Positions 24,261 through 34,190 of a stretch of DNA of 64,000 nucleotides are shown here, one piece after another. Within the stretch, counting starts at the first letter, position 1. Every line of letters begins with the position of its first letter. The DNA is from RGZA01 sp964568585 (GTDB lineage: Bacteria; Pseudomonadota; Alphaproteobacteria; UBA9219; RGZA01): the NCBI GenBank assembly GCA_964568585.1, contig CAZMQI010000009.1, positions 1-64,000 of the forward strand, given 5' to 3'. A program made the position numbers and the translations under genes. The notes under the pieces are model-generated. The model was not told the origin of the DNA, ran no database searches, and saw nothing but the letters and a program-made list of their open reading frames with translations.

Positions 24261-25826
24261 TTGTCTGAGCCCTCAATCATAATCATCGGTGCTGGTATTG
24301 CGGGTCTATCGACTGCGCTGCGACTTGCACCGCAAGCGGTTACCGTTCTAACAGGTGCACCGCTAGGCGAAGGAAGTGCCAGTGCATGGGCGCAAGGCGG
24401 GATTGCTGCAGCGTTATCCGAAGAAGACGCACCCAGTTTACATGTTGAAGATACGATTGCCGCTGGCGCAGGGTTGGTGGATGAGCACCGCACTAAAATG
24501 CTCACGGAACATGCGGGTGAACAAATCGCATGGCTTGAACAGTTGGGCGTGCCGTTTGACAGACAAGAAGATGGTAATCTGTCATTGGGCAGGGAAGCCG
24601 CGCATAGCAAGCACCGTATCGTGCATGCGGGCGGCGATGGTACCGGCGCAGCCGTGATGCGCGCATTGATTGAAACAGCTAAGAAAACACCATCCATCCA
24701 TTTCCATGTGGGATGGCGCGCGGTAAATATTGCCGTGGAAGATGGCGTTGCTGTGGGCATTCATTTGTCGCGTGGCGATGAACATATGGTCTTGCCTGCA
24801 AAAGCTGTGGTGCTGGCAACTGGCGGCGTTGGACAACTTTATTGTTATACTACCAATCCTGTTGCCGCATGTGGCGAAGGTCTGGCGATGGCTGCACGTG
24901 CAGGCGCAGAATTGTCTGATTTGGAATTCGTACAATTCCATCCAACCGCATTGGCGATTGGCCGTGACCCCATGCCATTGCTGACCGAAGCGCTTCGTGG
25001 TGCTGGTGCGATTTTGATTAATGAGAATAACGAACGTTTTATGCCAAGTGTTGATAAGCAAGCTGAACTTGCGCCGCGCGATGTCGTGGCACGTGCCATC
25101 TGGCGGCAATTACAGTCTGGTAAACAACCGATGCTGGATGCACGTCAATCCGTTGGCGCGGCATTTCCGCAGCGTTTCCCCCTTATCACGGCAGTATGTG
25201 AAAGCGCAGGGCTAAATCCTGTCACAGATGCATTGCCCGTTGCGCCAGCCGCGCATTACCACATGGGCGGTGTAAGCATTAATGATACGGGGCATAGCAG
25301 TATTAAAAACCTTTGGGTGTGCGGTGAAACCGCATGCAGCCGCATTCATGGTGCCAATCGTTTGGCCAGCAATTCACTGCTTGAAGCATTGGTGTATGGC
25401 CAAGTGATAGCCAGGGATTTGATGGCAAAGCCATTCACCAAACCATCGGGTAAAGCGATTGCGCCACATACCAAGCACACCGTGGATGCGAATAAGGATA
25501 CAGTCACACGCATGGCGCTTCGTAAATTGATGTATGCGAATGTCGGGTTGGTTCGCAACGAGGCCAAGATGCTGGAAGCATTAAAAACGATTATCGATTT
25601 ACAGCGTAAAACGGAATTAAGTCGCACCACGCGTTCCATGATATTGATTGCAGGCATGGTAACGGTAAGCGCATTGCAGCGAAAAGAAAGCCGCGGCGCG
25701 CATGCGCGTGAAGATTATCCCAATATATTGCCAAAGGCCGAACACAGTACGATTACGTTGGAAAAGTTTAAGCAATTAGTACGTGAATTGGTGCATCAGG
25801 ATTGGCCAAGCGAGGCGATTGTATGA
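24261..25826 (+). CDS. nadB: L-aspartate oxidase
   Basis: 521 residues, FAD enzyme oxidising L-aspartate to iminoaspartate in NAD synthesis. Start is TTG 24261 with AAGGAA upstream; the product begins with the dinucleotide fold IIIIGAGIAGLS. GEGSASAWAQGGIAA, HHMGG-like AAHYHMGGVSINDTG and GANRLASNSLLEALVYG are typical of NadB and separate it from succinate dehydrogenase. It overlaps nadC by 4 bases. Quinolinate synthase (nadA), needed next, is not in the window. Confidence 0.95.
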   Translation: MSEPSIIIIGAGIAGLSTALRLAPQAVTVLTGAPLGEGSASAWAQGGIAAALSEEDAPSLHVEDTIAAGAGLVDEHRTKMLTEHAGEQIAWLEQLGVPFDRQEDGNLSLGREAAHSKHRIVHAGGDGTGAAVMRALIETAKKTPSIHFHVGWRAVNIAVEDGVAVGIHLSRGDEHMVLPAKAVVLATGGVGQLYCYTTNPVAACGEGLAMAARAGAELSDLEFVQFHPTALAIGRDPMPLLTEALRGAGAILINENNERFMPSVDKQAELAPRDVVARAIWRQLQSGKQPMLDARQSVGAAFPQRFPLITAVCESAGLNPVTDALPVAPAAHYHMGGVSINDTGHSSIKNLWVCGETACSRIHGANRLASNSLLEALVYGQVIARDLMAKPFTKPSGKAIAPHTKHTVDANKDTVTRMALRKLMYANVGLVRNEAKMLEALKTIIDLQRKTELSRTTRSMILIAGMVTVSALQRKESRGAHAREDYPNILPKAEHSTITLEKFKQLVRELVHQDWPSEAIV

Positions 25827-26662
25827 ATGAACTAACACCATCAGTGATTGAAATGGCAGTAAAAGCGGCGTTGGCCGAAGATTTGGGAAATGTGGGTGAT
25901 ATCACCTGCGCGTCACTCATTCCTGAAAATCTACAAAGCAGCGCAAAAATTGTTGCGCGGGCAGATGGCGTCCTGTGCGGCATTGAATGCGCGATAGCCG
26001 CACTTCGTTTAGTCGATGCTACGTTGCGCGTTACCGTATTCAAAAAAGATGGTGATGTATTACGAGCAGGCGATGTGCTTGCAAAACTGGAAGGCAATTC
26101 ACGTTCCATTTTAACTGCCGAACGCACTGCGTTGAACTTTTTAACTCATCTATCGGGTGTTGCAACGCTGACTGCAAAATTCGTGAAGGAAATTGCAGGC
26201 ACCAAAGCAAAAATATTATGTACACGTAAAACACATCCTGGGTTGCGGGCATTGGAAAAGTTTGCGGTACGCATGGGCGGCGCAACCAATCATCGCTTCG
26301 GGTTGTACGACGCGGTACTGATTAAAGATAATCATCTGGCGGCTGTGGGTTCTATTTCCGCTGCGGTTGCTAAAGCGCGGGCAGCGGTGGGCAAGGGCGT
26401 GAAGGTCGAAATAGAGGTCGATACGCTTGACCAGCTGCGCGAAGCGTTAACAACTGACGCAGATGTCATCATGCTGGATAATTTCTCCATCGATTCATTG
26501 AAGAAAGCCGTTATCGAGGCTTCGGGCAAGATTCCGCTGGAAGCTTCAGGTGGTGTAAATCTTCAAACCGTACGTTCCATTGCCGAAACAGGCGTTGATT
26601 TTATTTCTGTTGGAGCCATAACGCACTCCGCACCCGCGCTTGATATCGCGCTGGATTTCTAA
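25823..26662 (+). CDS. nadC: Nicotinate-nucleotide pyrophosphorylase (quinolinate phosphoribosyltransferase)
   Basis: 279 residues from ATG 25823 (ATGA overlap with nadB); an upstream in-frame start at 25802 would lie inside nadB. Converts quinolinate and PRPP to nicotinate mononucleotide. Hallmarks are ALNFLTHLSGVATLT, CTRKTHPGLRALEKFAVRMGGATNHRFGLYDAVLIKDNH, EIEVDTLDQLREAL and the C-terminal PLEASGGVNLQTVRSIAETGVDFISVGAIT. Last gene of the rplQ-to-nadC run. Confidence 0.96.
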   Translation: MNELTPSVIEMAVKAALAEDLGNVGDITCASLIPENLQSSAKIVARADGVLCGIECAIAALRLVDATLRVTVFKKDGDVLRAGDVLAKLEGNSRSILTAERTALNFLTHLSGVATLTAKFVKEIAGTKAKILCTRKTHPGLRALEKFAVRMGGATNHRFGLYDAVLIKDNHLAAVGSISAAVAKARAAVGKGVKVEIEVDTLDQLREALTTDADVIMLDNFSIDSLKKAVIEASGKIPLEASGGVNLQTVRSIAETGVDFISVGAITHSAPALDIALDF

Positions 26663-26831
26663 AACCAGCTATCCAAATCCCAGAATCCAAAAGACACGCA
26701 TCACATTATCCGCAAAGCGATTTGAGGAACGCGGCGCGACGTTAATTTTTTGTCAATCTTAACCCTTCTTAATCGGTATAAGCCGCAAAATCGGTCGAAT
26801 CACACGTCTTTAGGTCGGCATCGTTATTGAT

Positions 26832-28628
26832 ATGAAATGGTTTTGTAAAACAGCTATCCACAAGAAAATCACGGCATTTTTGCACGTGTCGCGGGCGTGC
26901 TCGGTTTTTATTTTATCGCTGCTTTTGACTAACGCATGTTCATGGCCAATCGGTGAAATCAAACAAGCCGAACGGTTGAGCGAACGTGATCCGCGCGTTC
27001 AACAAATTCCTGCACACGCAGAAAGTGTCAGAGGCGATAAGGATCCACCAGTAGTCAAATTGCAATTGGGTCGTACATTGCGTCCTGCAAATTTGCGTGC
27101 GAGCGATGAATTACCATCGCATGTTAAAATCGCGACCACTAATTTGAATAATGTTCCCGTGACCAGCGCGCTGCAAGCCGTGCTGGCAGATACCGATATT
27201 ACGTTGCTGTGGGAAAGTGAAGAATTACAAAACCGCAAAGTCACCTTGATGAATTTAAAAGGCGCGTTGCCTGTCGTGGTAAGCCGCATTTGTAGAGCCG
27301 CAAAAATCCTGTGCGCGTTCCGTAATGGCGCATTGGAATTAGCCGAAGAAGATACGTTTGTTGTTGAATTACCAGGCGTTGCAACATCAAGCGGTAGCAC
27401 TGGCGCAGCCAGCACGATTGCAGATTCCATCGAAGCGTTAATTGATGGCAAAGTGAAAGCGGATGTTGCGGGCGGTAATTTGATTTACACCACCAATGCC
27501 GAAGGCCATGAACGCGTTCAAGGATATCTTGACCAGTTACGCAACGGCCGTCCGTTGATTGTGATGCAACTTTACATTTGGCAAGTCACGCTGGATGACA
27601 GCAAGAAATTGGGCATCAGTTGGAAAGATTTGCATCTGCCGGATATCGGCGGAAAAAATCTTGGACTTAATATCACGGGCAAATCCAACACCTCAACTGT
27701 TGGCACAACCGAAGGGGTCAGTTTAGGCGCGGTACTTTCCGGCGCAGTTGACGTGAATGTGGTTGCAGGATTTTTGGCAACGCAAGGCAAGGTGCAAAAT
27801 ATCAGTTCGCCTCAGCTAACCTTCGTCTCAGGAACGTCAGCGAAGTTTGAAGTGGGCGATAGCGAGCGTTACGTATCGCAAGTGGGAACGCTGGTAAACA
27901 GCACGGTTGCAGGCACCGGCACGACGTCCGGCGCAAGTAACAACACCGTGAACACCGAAGTATTGAAGACGGGTCTTGAAATTACCATTACTGGAAATTA
28001 TGAAAGCGGCGTTGTGTTCTCCAACCTTGAAATCAAGACATCCGACTTCATCAAATTCACCAATATCCCCACTGGTAGTACACAGTTGCAATTGCCAAAA
28101 ACAGCTAACCGCGCTGTGCAAACGGTGTTGCGGGTTCGCCCCGGCGATAACCTTGTGCTGGCAGGTTTGCAAACCTCACGTGAAGATCGTAACCGCGAAG
28201 GATTGCCTGGTCCTGATTTCACAGATGGTATCTTGCCAACCTATGGTGCTGGTACCGTCAGCAATTCAGAATTGGTCGTGATGGTGAAGCCATCGGTTGT
28301 CTTTTTTAGCGATAAGGATGCACCCGATTTACACAATGTCGATAGTCTTCGTAACTTAGACAAAAAAGCTGATGCCAAAAAAGAAGAGCCCATTTCTGCT
28401 GAAAAGGTTGAAGCACCGGTTGTAAAGAAAGTGGAAGAAATCCCAACAAAACCAAATGAATTACAAAGCGAGTTTGGCGCGGTTGTGAAGATGTATGAAG
28501 AAACCAATATTCCGCCGGTAAAAACACCGGAAACCGCATCTGCGCCGATTGCTGTTCAAAAGCCATCGGATGGACCACAAAGCATTTTGCCTGCCAACCA
28601 CGATAACAATCTGGGCGGGGGCACATGA
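26832..28628 (+). CDS. Outer-membrane secretin of a type IVb pilus/type II-like system (PilN-like)
   Basis: 598 residues. A hydrophobic segment at about 24-34 ends at C36 (LLLTNACSW), an imperfect lipobox, so it may be a lipoprotein as PilN/BfpB secretins are. An N-domain (about 95-200) precedes a secretin domain whose end shows RPGDNLVLAGLQTSREDRNREGLPGP. A Lys/Glu/Pro-rich tail of about 100 residues follows. It should form the outer-membrane channel for the downstream ATPase, GspF-like protein and pilin. The 169-base gap before it holds no gene I can see. Confidence 0.85.
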   Translation: MKWFCKTAIHKKITAFLHVSRACSVFILSLLLTNACSWPIGEIKQAERLSERDPRVQQIPAHAESVRGDKDPPVVKLQLGRTLRPANLRASDELPSHVKIATTNLNNVPVTSALQAVLADTDITLLWESEELQNRKVTLMNLKGALPVVVSRICRAAKILCAFRNGALELAEEDTFVVELPGVATSSGSTGAASTIADSIEALIDGKVKADVAGGNLIYTTNAEGHERVQGYLDQLRNGRPLIVMQLYIWQVTLDDSKKLGISWKDLHLPDIGGKNLGLNITGKSNTSTVGTTEGVSLGAVLSGAVDVNVVAGFLATQGKVQNISSPQLTFVSGTSAKFEVGDSERYVSQVGTLVNSTVAGTGTTSGASNNTVNTEVLKTGLEITITGNYESGVVFSNLEIKTSDFIKFTNIPTGSTQLQLPKTANRAVQTVLRVRPGDNLVLAGLQTSREDRNREGLPGPDFTDGILPTYGAGTVSNSELVVMVKPSVVFFSDKDAPDLHNVDSLRNLDKKADAKKEEPISAEKVEAPVVKKVEEIPTKPNELQSEFGAVVKMYEETNIPPVKTPETASAPIAVQKPSDGPQSILPANHDNNLGGGT

Positions 28629-30202
28629 ACTGCACACAGCTTGGGTCATACCGCGTACACTTATTATATGTGTTGATTGTGATGTTGATGAGCGTTGGTT
28701 CTCCGGCATTTGCACAGACGCGCAACGCATCATTCGTGAATCCTAACAGCGTTTCACAAAAAACGGCGGATGGCAAGAATGGCTCGTTATCCAATACGGT
28801 TGTTGCTGACCCCGCATCAATTGATGCCGGCGAAACTCTGGTGAATGTCGCGCGCCGCATCACGGTATTCTTTTACAACGGCTTTCGTAATCCCGTGCAG
28901 ATTAACGATTTGACGTTGAATGCCGATGGCAACGTGCGAAGCAAAGTGATTACCGATGACTGCAAGGGCATCAAAACCCTTCCTGTGCAAGATAAATGCT
29001 CGGTTGCATTGGAGATAACGCCAAGCAGCCCTGGCCCTTGGTCGGTTGAACTCTTGCTCAACCATTCAGGAACAGGACGTATTGCGCGTGCTGAAGTCAA
29101 TGGTTCAACGCTTGGTAAAGCTGATGAAAAATCCGAAGGATTGGCAATCAGCAAGAAAATCGCAGCACCACTCGATTTTGGAACGGTGATGGTGAATGAA
29201 GAAAAAGCCGCACGTACGATGCTGATTGAAAATGACAGCACTGTGCCTTTGCTGATTTCATCAATTGATTTGATTGCACCGGAAGGCGAAGGTCTCACGG
29301 TACGTAAAATGGGTTGCAAAGAGGGGGATGAATTAAAGCCCGGTGAATCCTGCCCTATCACTGTCATGTGGGAGCCCATGGTGCGCGGAAATGTTGCGAC
29401 GGATTTAATCGTACGCCATAGCGGCAATCTTGGATTTGTGGTGGTGCCCATTCGTGGTGCAGGTTCAACAGGTACTGATTCAGGCGATGATGTGGCCGAT
29501 AAATCCGGTAAACCAAAAACACGCACCAGCAGTCCATCATCGTTGATGCCGCGCAGTTCAGGCGATCCGCTGCAAATACGTTCTGCTCAACCATCACTTG
29601 ATACCTTGCCATTGCCTCCGCGCAGCAATGACGAAGAAGCAACCTTGCCGCCGATGAAATCATCATCCGTATCGCCTCAACGCAAACCGCCAAGCGTCAA
29701 GAATATGTCGCAAGCAGAAGAGGGTCCTGTAAGCCAAGCGCCAGAAATCATGTTGATTGGTACCGTGGGTGGCCGCGCGATTTTAAGTGATGCAGAAGAT
29801 CAGACCTATATGGTCGGTCTTGGTGAAAAAGTATCCGTGGGCGGCGAGGATATTGAATTGCTGCAACTAGATCCAACCAGAGCTGTGGTGATGGCTGCTG
29901 GTCACCGCATGAACCTAACATTGCGTAACAAGCAAACCATCGCGCCCAAGCAAGCAGAGCGGTCAGGCGATGAAGATAGTGGTGGTACAAAGAAATCCTC
30001 AAAGCAGAAACATTCATCTTCGCGTGATGATGACCGCGTTTCGGAAAAAAACACAGGACCGGATGGTGCTGCGCCAGCCATCATCACGCCGTCACCAGCA
30101 GGTGGTAGCGGGTTGAATTCGACAAGCAGCATTGGTGGTTCAAGCATGAAGCAGTTGAATAACGCAATGTCCGCGCAAGATGTTCTCAATTTAATGAAAT
30201 AA
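28625..30202 (+). CDS. Exported protein with two ASH/HYDIN-like repeats and a PilP-like C-terminal region
   Basis: 525 residues, overlapping the secretin stop (ATGA). Signal peptide to about residue 30 (SPAFAQ). Two Ig-like segments follow: one at about 60-160 (DAGETLVNVARRITVFFYN..DKCSVALEITPSSPGPW) and a clearer one at about 178-285 (PLDFGTVMVNEEKAARTMLIEN..KPGESCPITVMWEPMVRG), resembling ASPM-SPD-2-Hydin domains. After a Ser/Pro-rich linker, about 375-435 (IMLIGTVGGRAILSDAEDQTYMVGLGEKV) resembles the HR domain of PilP/GspC. It may link the secretin to the inner-membrane platform. Function is inferred. Confidence 0.6.
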   Translation: MNCTQLGSYRVHLLYVLIVMLMSVGSPAFAQTRNASFVNPNSVSQKTADGKNGSLSNTVVADPASIDAGETLVNVARRITVFFYNGFRNPVQINDLTLNADGNVRSKVITDDCKGIKTLPVQDKCSVALEITPSSPGPWSVELLLNHSGTGRIARAEVNGSTLGKADEKSEGLAISKKIAAPLDFGTVMVNEEKAARTMLIENDSTVPLLISSIDLIAPEGEGLTVRKMGCKEGDELKPGESCPITVMWEPMVRGNVATDLIVRHSGNLGFVVVPIRGAGSTGTDSGDDVADKSGKPKTRTSSPSSLMPRSSGDPLQIRSAQPSLDTLPLPPRSNDEEATLPPMKSSSVSPQRKPPSVKNMSQAEEGPVSQAPEIMLIGTVGGRAILSDAEDQTYMVGLGEKVSVGGEDIELLQLDPTRAVVMAAGHRMNLTLRNKQTIAPKQAERSGDEDSGGTKKSSKQKHSSSRDDDRVSEKNTGPDGAAPAIITPSPAGGSGLNSTSSIGGSSMKQLNNAMSAQDVLNLMK

Positions 30203-30217
30203 CGGGTTAATCGTGCT

Positions 30218-31987
30218 ATGGAAGAGGTCAAGGTAACCGAGAAAGCCTCTCAAGAAGGCAATAAGCAATCTTTACAGGCGCCAGAAGCACGCTTCAAATT
30301 AGCCCAACGTCATGTCGATTTGGCCTTAGCCGAACAAAGTGTGCACCGTGCCCGCGGACGACATATGTCCGTTGAAGAAATTCTAAAGCGCAATGGCTTT
30401 AGAATTGAAGAAGAAGATGGCAAAAGCAAAAACAAAATCGGCGTACAGCAAGATTTGAACATGCAGTCCTTACGGCTTTATGTTCCAACGTCTATTCAAA
30501 CGGCGATGGGTATATGCCTTCTGGATTTGAAAGAAGGCGTGCTGCGCGTTGCAACGGGCGACCGTTTTGAAGAAAGCGAATTAGAACGCATCATCTTGGC
30601 GCTCAAGCGCGGCAAATGTGATGTCGAACATGTTGAAATTGAACCGTGGGATCGTGCAGAGCTTGCGCGCCTAATGCGCGATCAAACGGAGGTTGCCAGT
30701 GAGCGCTTGGTGCGTATTTTTGCTACTTTGTCACGTGACCCTGATAACGCGACCATGGTTGAACAAGCAGTCTATGATATTCTTGCTGAAGCCTGCCAAA
30801 GCCGTACATCGGATATCCACTTAACATTACAAGAAGACGATGTGCGTTGCTGGATTAGATACCGCGTAGATGGCGATATTTCCTATAAACATCTATTGCC
30901 CAATCGCGTGATGGCGCCAATTGTCACCCGTATCAAAACAGAATCCAAAATGGATGCCGCCGATCGGCAACATCCACAAGATGGCCGTCTATCGTTTGAA
31001 TGGCAAGGCCGTATGATCGACGTTCGCGTTGCATCCTTGCCGGTTGCGCCGTCCGGCGAAAAAATTACTATGCGTTTGCTCGATAGAGATAATCTGCGTT
31101 CATTTGATGAACTCTTTTCGAATGCACCAGAAGTTGCCAAACGCATTCGCCGTGTTGTTCATGGAAACGTGAAAGATGGTGGTTTGATTGTGGTAAGCGG
31201 TCCAACGGGCTCTGGTAAATCAACAACGCTTTACGGCATCATTCAGGAGATCGATCGTACCGCAAAAGCAGTGTATTCGGTTGAGTCACCGGTGGAATAC
31301 GATATGCCGTTAGTTGATCAGACATCCGTTACCGACCATTCGGGTATGGGGCTTGCGGATGCCGTTCGTGCGCTGATGCGCCATGACCCCGACGTTATCA
31401 TCATCGGTGAAATGCGCGATGGTGATACGGTGGAAGCTGCGCTGCGCGCAACTGAATCAGGCCATTTGGTGATTACTACGGTGCACGCCGTGAACGCATT
31501 GCATGTGCTTGATCGTATTGACGGGTTTTTGTCATCTACTTACCGCACATCCGGTCTTTATATTCTGGGTCACGCACTAATTGGCTCACTATCACAACGC
31601 CTTGTGAAAACGGTATGCCCGGCTTGCCATAAACAAATGAGCGCGATGGAAGTCTTTGGGGATGAAAACCGCATTCAGGATATGGGATTAGTGGGTGATG
31701 ACCGTGTGGCGATTGCTGACCGCAAGGGGTGTGATTTATGTAACCGCAGCGGCTTCCTTGGTCGAACCTTGGCGCTGGAAGCACTGTTCCCGCCGGAAGA
31801 TCAGGCAAGCAAGCGCAGCATTACTGAAATGATTCTATCGAACGTCACCAATTCAGTGGTGGACGTTCCGGGCACCATTTTCATTCCGCGTGAAGCCACC
31901 ATTCGTGATTTAATTAAACGCCGCGTGATTGATGCACATATGGGCGCAGCGCTTCTTGTGGAAGAAATGGCAGGGAAGGCGCGATGA
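30218..31987 (+). CDS. GspE/PilB-type assembly ATPase
   Basis: 589 residues: an N1E-like domain, then the ATPase with Walker A GPTGSGKST (328-336), Asp box, Walker B DPDVIIIGEMRDGDT, His box and a tetracysteine zinc motif (C467, C470, C505, C508). It powers pilus or pseudopilus assembly from the cytoplasm. The zinc motif favours an assembly ATPase over a retraction ATPase (PilT). No second ATPase is seen nearby. Its end overlaps the GspF-like gene by 4 bases. The SD is weak. Confidence 0.93.
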   Translation: MEEVKVTEKASQEGNKQSLQAPEARFKLAQRHVDLALAEQSVHRARGRHMSVEEILKRNGFRIEEEDGKSKNKIGVQQDLNMQSLRLYVPTSIQTAMGICLLDLKEGVLRVATGDRFEESELERIILALKRGKCDVEHVEIEPWDRAELARLMRDQTEVASERLVRIFATLSRDPDNATMVEQAVYDILAEACQSRTSDIHLTLQEDDVRCWIRYRVDGDISYKHLLPNRVMAPIVTRIKTESKMDAADRQHPQDGRLSFEWQGRMIDVRVASLPVAPSGEKITMRLLDRDNLRSFDELFSNAPEVAKRIRRVVHGNVKDGGLIVVSGPTGSGKSTTLYGIIQEIDRTAKAVYSVESPVEYDMPLVDQTSVTDHSGMGLADAVRALMRHDPDVIIIGEMRDGDTVEAALRATESGHLVITTVHAVNALHVLDRIDGFLSSTYRTSGLYILGHALIGSLSQRLVKTVCPACHKQMSAMEVFGDENRIQDMGLVGDDRVAIADRKGCDLCNRSGFLGRTLALEALFPPEDQASKRSITEMILSNVTNSVVDVPGTIFIPREATIRDLIKRRVIDAHMGAALLVEEMAGKAR

Positions 31988-33216
31988 AGCTGTGGAATGT
32001 TCGCTACGCAGTGACTTTGCCAGGCGGTCACGTCAGTGTACGCGAAGAAGATTTCTATCTGCCATCGCAAGATGAAGTGCGCCGCGTGTTGCGGGCCAAA
32101 GGTCTATGGCCTATTAAAATCAAGGAACGTAAGCAGGATATGTTTGAATGGATGGATGTCCGTTCCGCCGCATGGCAAATCCAATTGCTTCGTGCATTGC
32201 GTTTCCAATCGGCGACCACCTCTGCCGGTACCGCGTTGCTCAACATCATCGAAGGTGAAACCGATCCACGTCGTCGTTTGGCATTTTTGCCTACTCGTTC
32301 GGTGCTTAAAGGCGGCGGTTCATTCTCCGAAGCCTTGCGCCAGTTGAAATTGATGGATGCCGCGACGATGTCCATCATTATGGCGGGCGAACGCGCCGGC
32401 GATTTAAAAAGCGTGATTGTGCATGCCATTCAGCACGTCGATGAAAAAGGCAAGCAGATGAAGCTTGTCATGGGCGCACTGGGTTGGCTGTCATTCGATA
32501 TCTTCTCTATTATCTCCACCATCTGGGGCGCGCAGTTTACTTTCATTCCTTATTTAAAGTCATCGGGTAATAAATCATCCACTGATCCGGTTGCCGCAAA
32601 GAAATTCAATGACGCCATCGAGATGGTAAGTATCATCAATTACTCGCTCATGCTCATTACCATTGGCGGTGCAGCGGCAATCACAGCGATTGCGATGATT
32701 TTCTGGAAGAACCGCCATCAGGCAGACCATTATGCATCTCGCATGGTTTCGAAATTGCCACTCATCAGTAGTTATATGCATGACGCGACCATGCACGACA
32801 CCACCAAACTCATGAGCCGCTTGCTGAAGGGTAATGTTCCGCTCGATGAAGCGTTAAAGATCCTGATTGATTCGTGTATCGAGCCCATCACCCGCAATTA
32901 CTGGCGCGAATGTTTATCGCGCATTATGGCTGGTATGGACACTGCCAAGGCATTGGCTCGCCCCCCGCTGACCAAGCAGGAGAGCGACCAGTTACGTAGC
33001 ATTCAATCCCTTGAACAATTATCCGAAGTGTTCGAGAGTATTTCCGAAGAACGTCATAGTATGGCAAAGAATGGCCAGAAAAAGATTATGATGTTTGGGG
33101 TTATCCTAACCATGGTACTGTTTGGAGCAGTTGTTCTGACGATGATTTATCTCTTGAGTATCCAAAACCAAGGCTTCATGGACAGCATGAAGGATATCGG
33201 TAAGGGTGGCGGTTAA
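31984..33216 (+). CDS. GspF/PilC/PilR-type inner-membrane platform protein
   Basis: 410 residues. Two GspF-type helical domains flank three transmembrane stretches (about 160-180, 218-242, 370-395); IIMAGERAGDL and the C-terminal VILTMVLFGAVVLTMIYLLSIQNQ are typical. It is the polytopic partner of the ATPase. Overlap of 4 bases with the gene before and 1 base with the next shows tight coupling. The N-terminus (residues 1-50) resembles the domain that contacts the ATPase. Confidence 0.85.
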   Translation: MKLWNVRYAVTLPGGHVSVREEDFYLPSQDEVRRVLRAKGLWPIKIKERKQDMFEWMDVRSAAWQIQLLRALRFQSATTSAGTALLNIIEGETDPRRRLAFLPTRSVLKGGGSFSEALRQLKLMDAATMSIIMAGERAGDLKSVIVHAIQHVDEKGKQMKLVMGALGWLSFDIFSIISTIWGAQFTFIPYLKSSGNKSSTDPVAAKKFNDAIEMVSIINYSLMLITIGGAAAITAIAMIFWKNRHQADHYASRMVSKLPLISSYMHDATMHDTTKLMSRLLKGNVPLDEALKILIDSCIEPITRNYWRECLSRIMAGMDTAKALARPPLTKQESDQLRSIQSLEQLSEVFESISEERHSMAKNGQKKIMMFGVILTMVLFGAVVLTMIYLLSIQNQGFMDSMKDIGKGGG

Positions 33217-34190
33217 TGAGTTTTGTGAGCGGGTCAGACAGAGACGTAAATGCATCCGTGCTGGAAGCTGGCGCGTTAAGCACCGCTGACGAAGCGTTAC
33301 AGACATTCTATTTCCCGCCAGAGATGATTGGCGGCAGCTGCCCTGTGGTTAAGGGTGATGAACAAGCCATAGCATGGCAAGCCGCCGCAGAAGCTTGCGC
33401 CAGCGAACGTATTCATTTCGTATGGCGCGTGCATCAAGATCGCGTCTGGTATCTGGCTATTCGTTCGGAAGATTTAGCATCGCATTCCAAATCATGGTGC
33501 CCATTCGCATGTCTATTACCAGGCGCGAATGCCAGCCATCCAGCGCCCGTCATCTATACCTATTATAGTGATGAAGCCGCAACGCTCATGGCGATTGACC
33601 ATGAAAGCTTGCAAATCATTCGTGGTACATCGTCAGTCGTCAAAGCCAAAGCTGAACGTCTTTCCCGTGAAATGGGCAATGCAGACATCATTGATTTAAT
33701 CCCTGATAAAATCATCACCTTGAAAGCAGTGGTCTGGGAATCCATATCCTTGCTTGAAAACCGTGCGCGCCGCTTTATGGGGTTTGCATCTGTCATTGCG
33801 GCTATCATCGTCACTATCTTCTCTGTGTTTGTGTGGTTTATGGCATCGGTCACGCAGCTCGCCTATCGTTCGGATTTAAAAGAATTACAAACGCGCACGG
33901 CGGCCTCGGTGTTACAGCTTCAGCAAACCGCGATGATTTTGCGTACCAGCGATATGCGTGAACAGGTTGCGAATTTCAACAAACTCAACGAAAATCTGAT
34001 TAACGCGCAGGGCTGGCTCAAGCTTTATTTGTTGAAAGACAATAAGGTGAAATGGTGGGGCGTTGTCCCTGAAAACCTCACTTCCGATCGTATTCAGGAG
34101 TTGGGCGGACAAACGATTGAACGCAACGAAGAAGGCCTTGTTATCGCGAATGGCAAAGATTCCTATATGCGGAAGGGGCAGATTAAGTGA
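33216..34190 (+). CDS. Bitopic inner-membrane protein of the pilus-like operon (GspL/PilO-like position)
   Basis: 324 residues. A cytoplasmic part of about 185 residues, one transmembrane helix (about 189-211), then a coiled-coil-like periplasmic part (about 215-265) and a short folded end. This is the layout of GspL, BfpC and R64 PilO, which connect the ATPase to the periplasm. I see no motif that proves homology. The start shares a base with the preceding stop and the next gene overlaps its TGA. Confidence 0.6.
   Translation: MSFVSGSDRDVNASVLEAGALSTADEALQTFYFPPEMIGGSCPVVKGDEQAIAWQAAAEACASERIHFVWRVHQDRVWYLAIRSEDLASHSKSWCPFACLLPGANASHPAPVIYTYYSDEAATLMAIDHESLQIIRGTSSVVKAKAERLSREMGNADIIDLIPDKIITLKAVVWESISLLENRARRFMGFASVIAAIIVTIFSVFVWFMASVTQLAYRSDLKELQTRTAASVLQLQQTAMILRTSDMREQVANFNKLNENLINAQGWLKLYLLKDNKVKWWGVVPENLTSDRIQELGGQTIERNEEGLVIANGKDSYMRKGQIK

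Noticed and set aside
26663..26831. TTGTCA and TATAAG as a promoter of the secretin operon
   Set aside because: The spacer is about 21 bases, too long for a sigma-70 promoter; no better pair was found.
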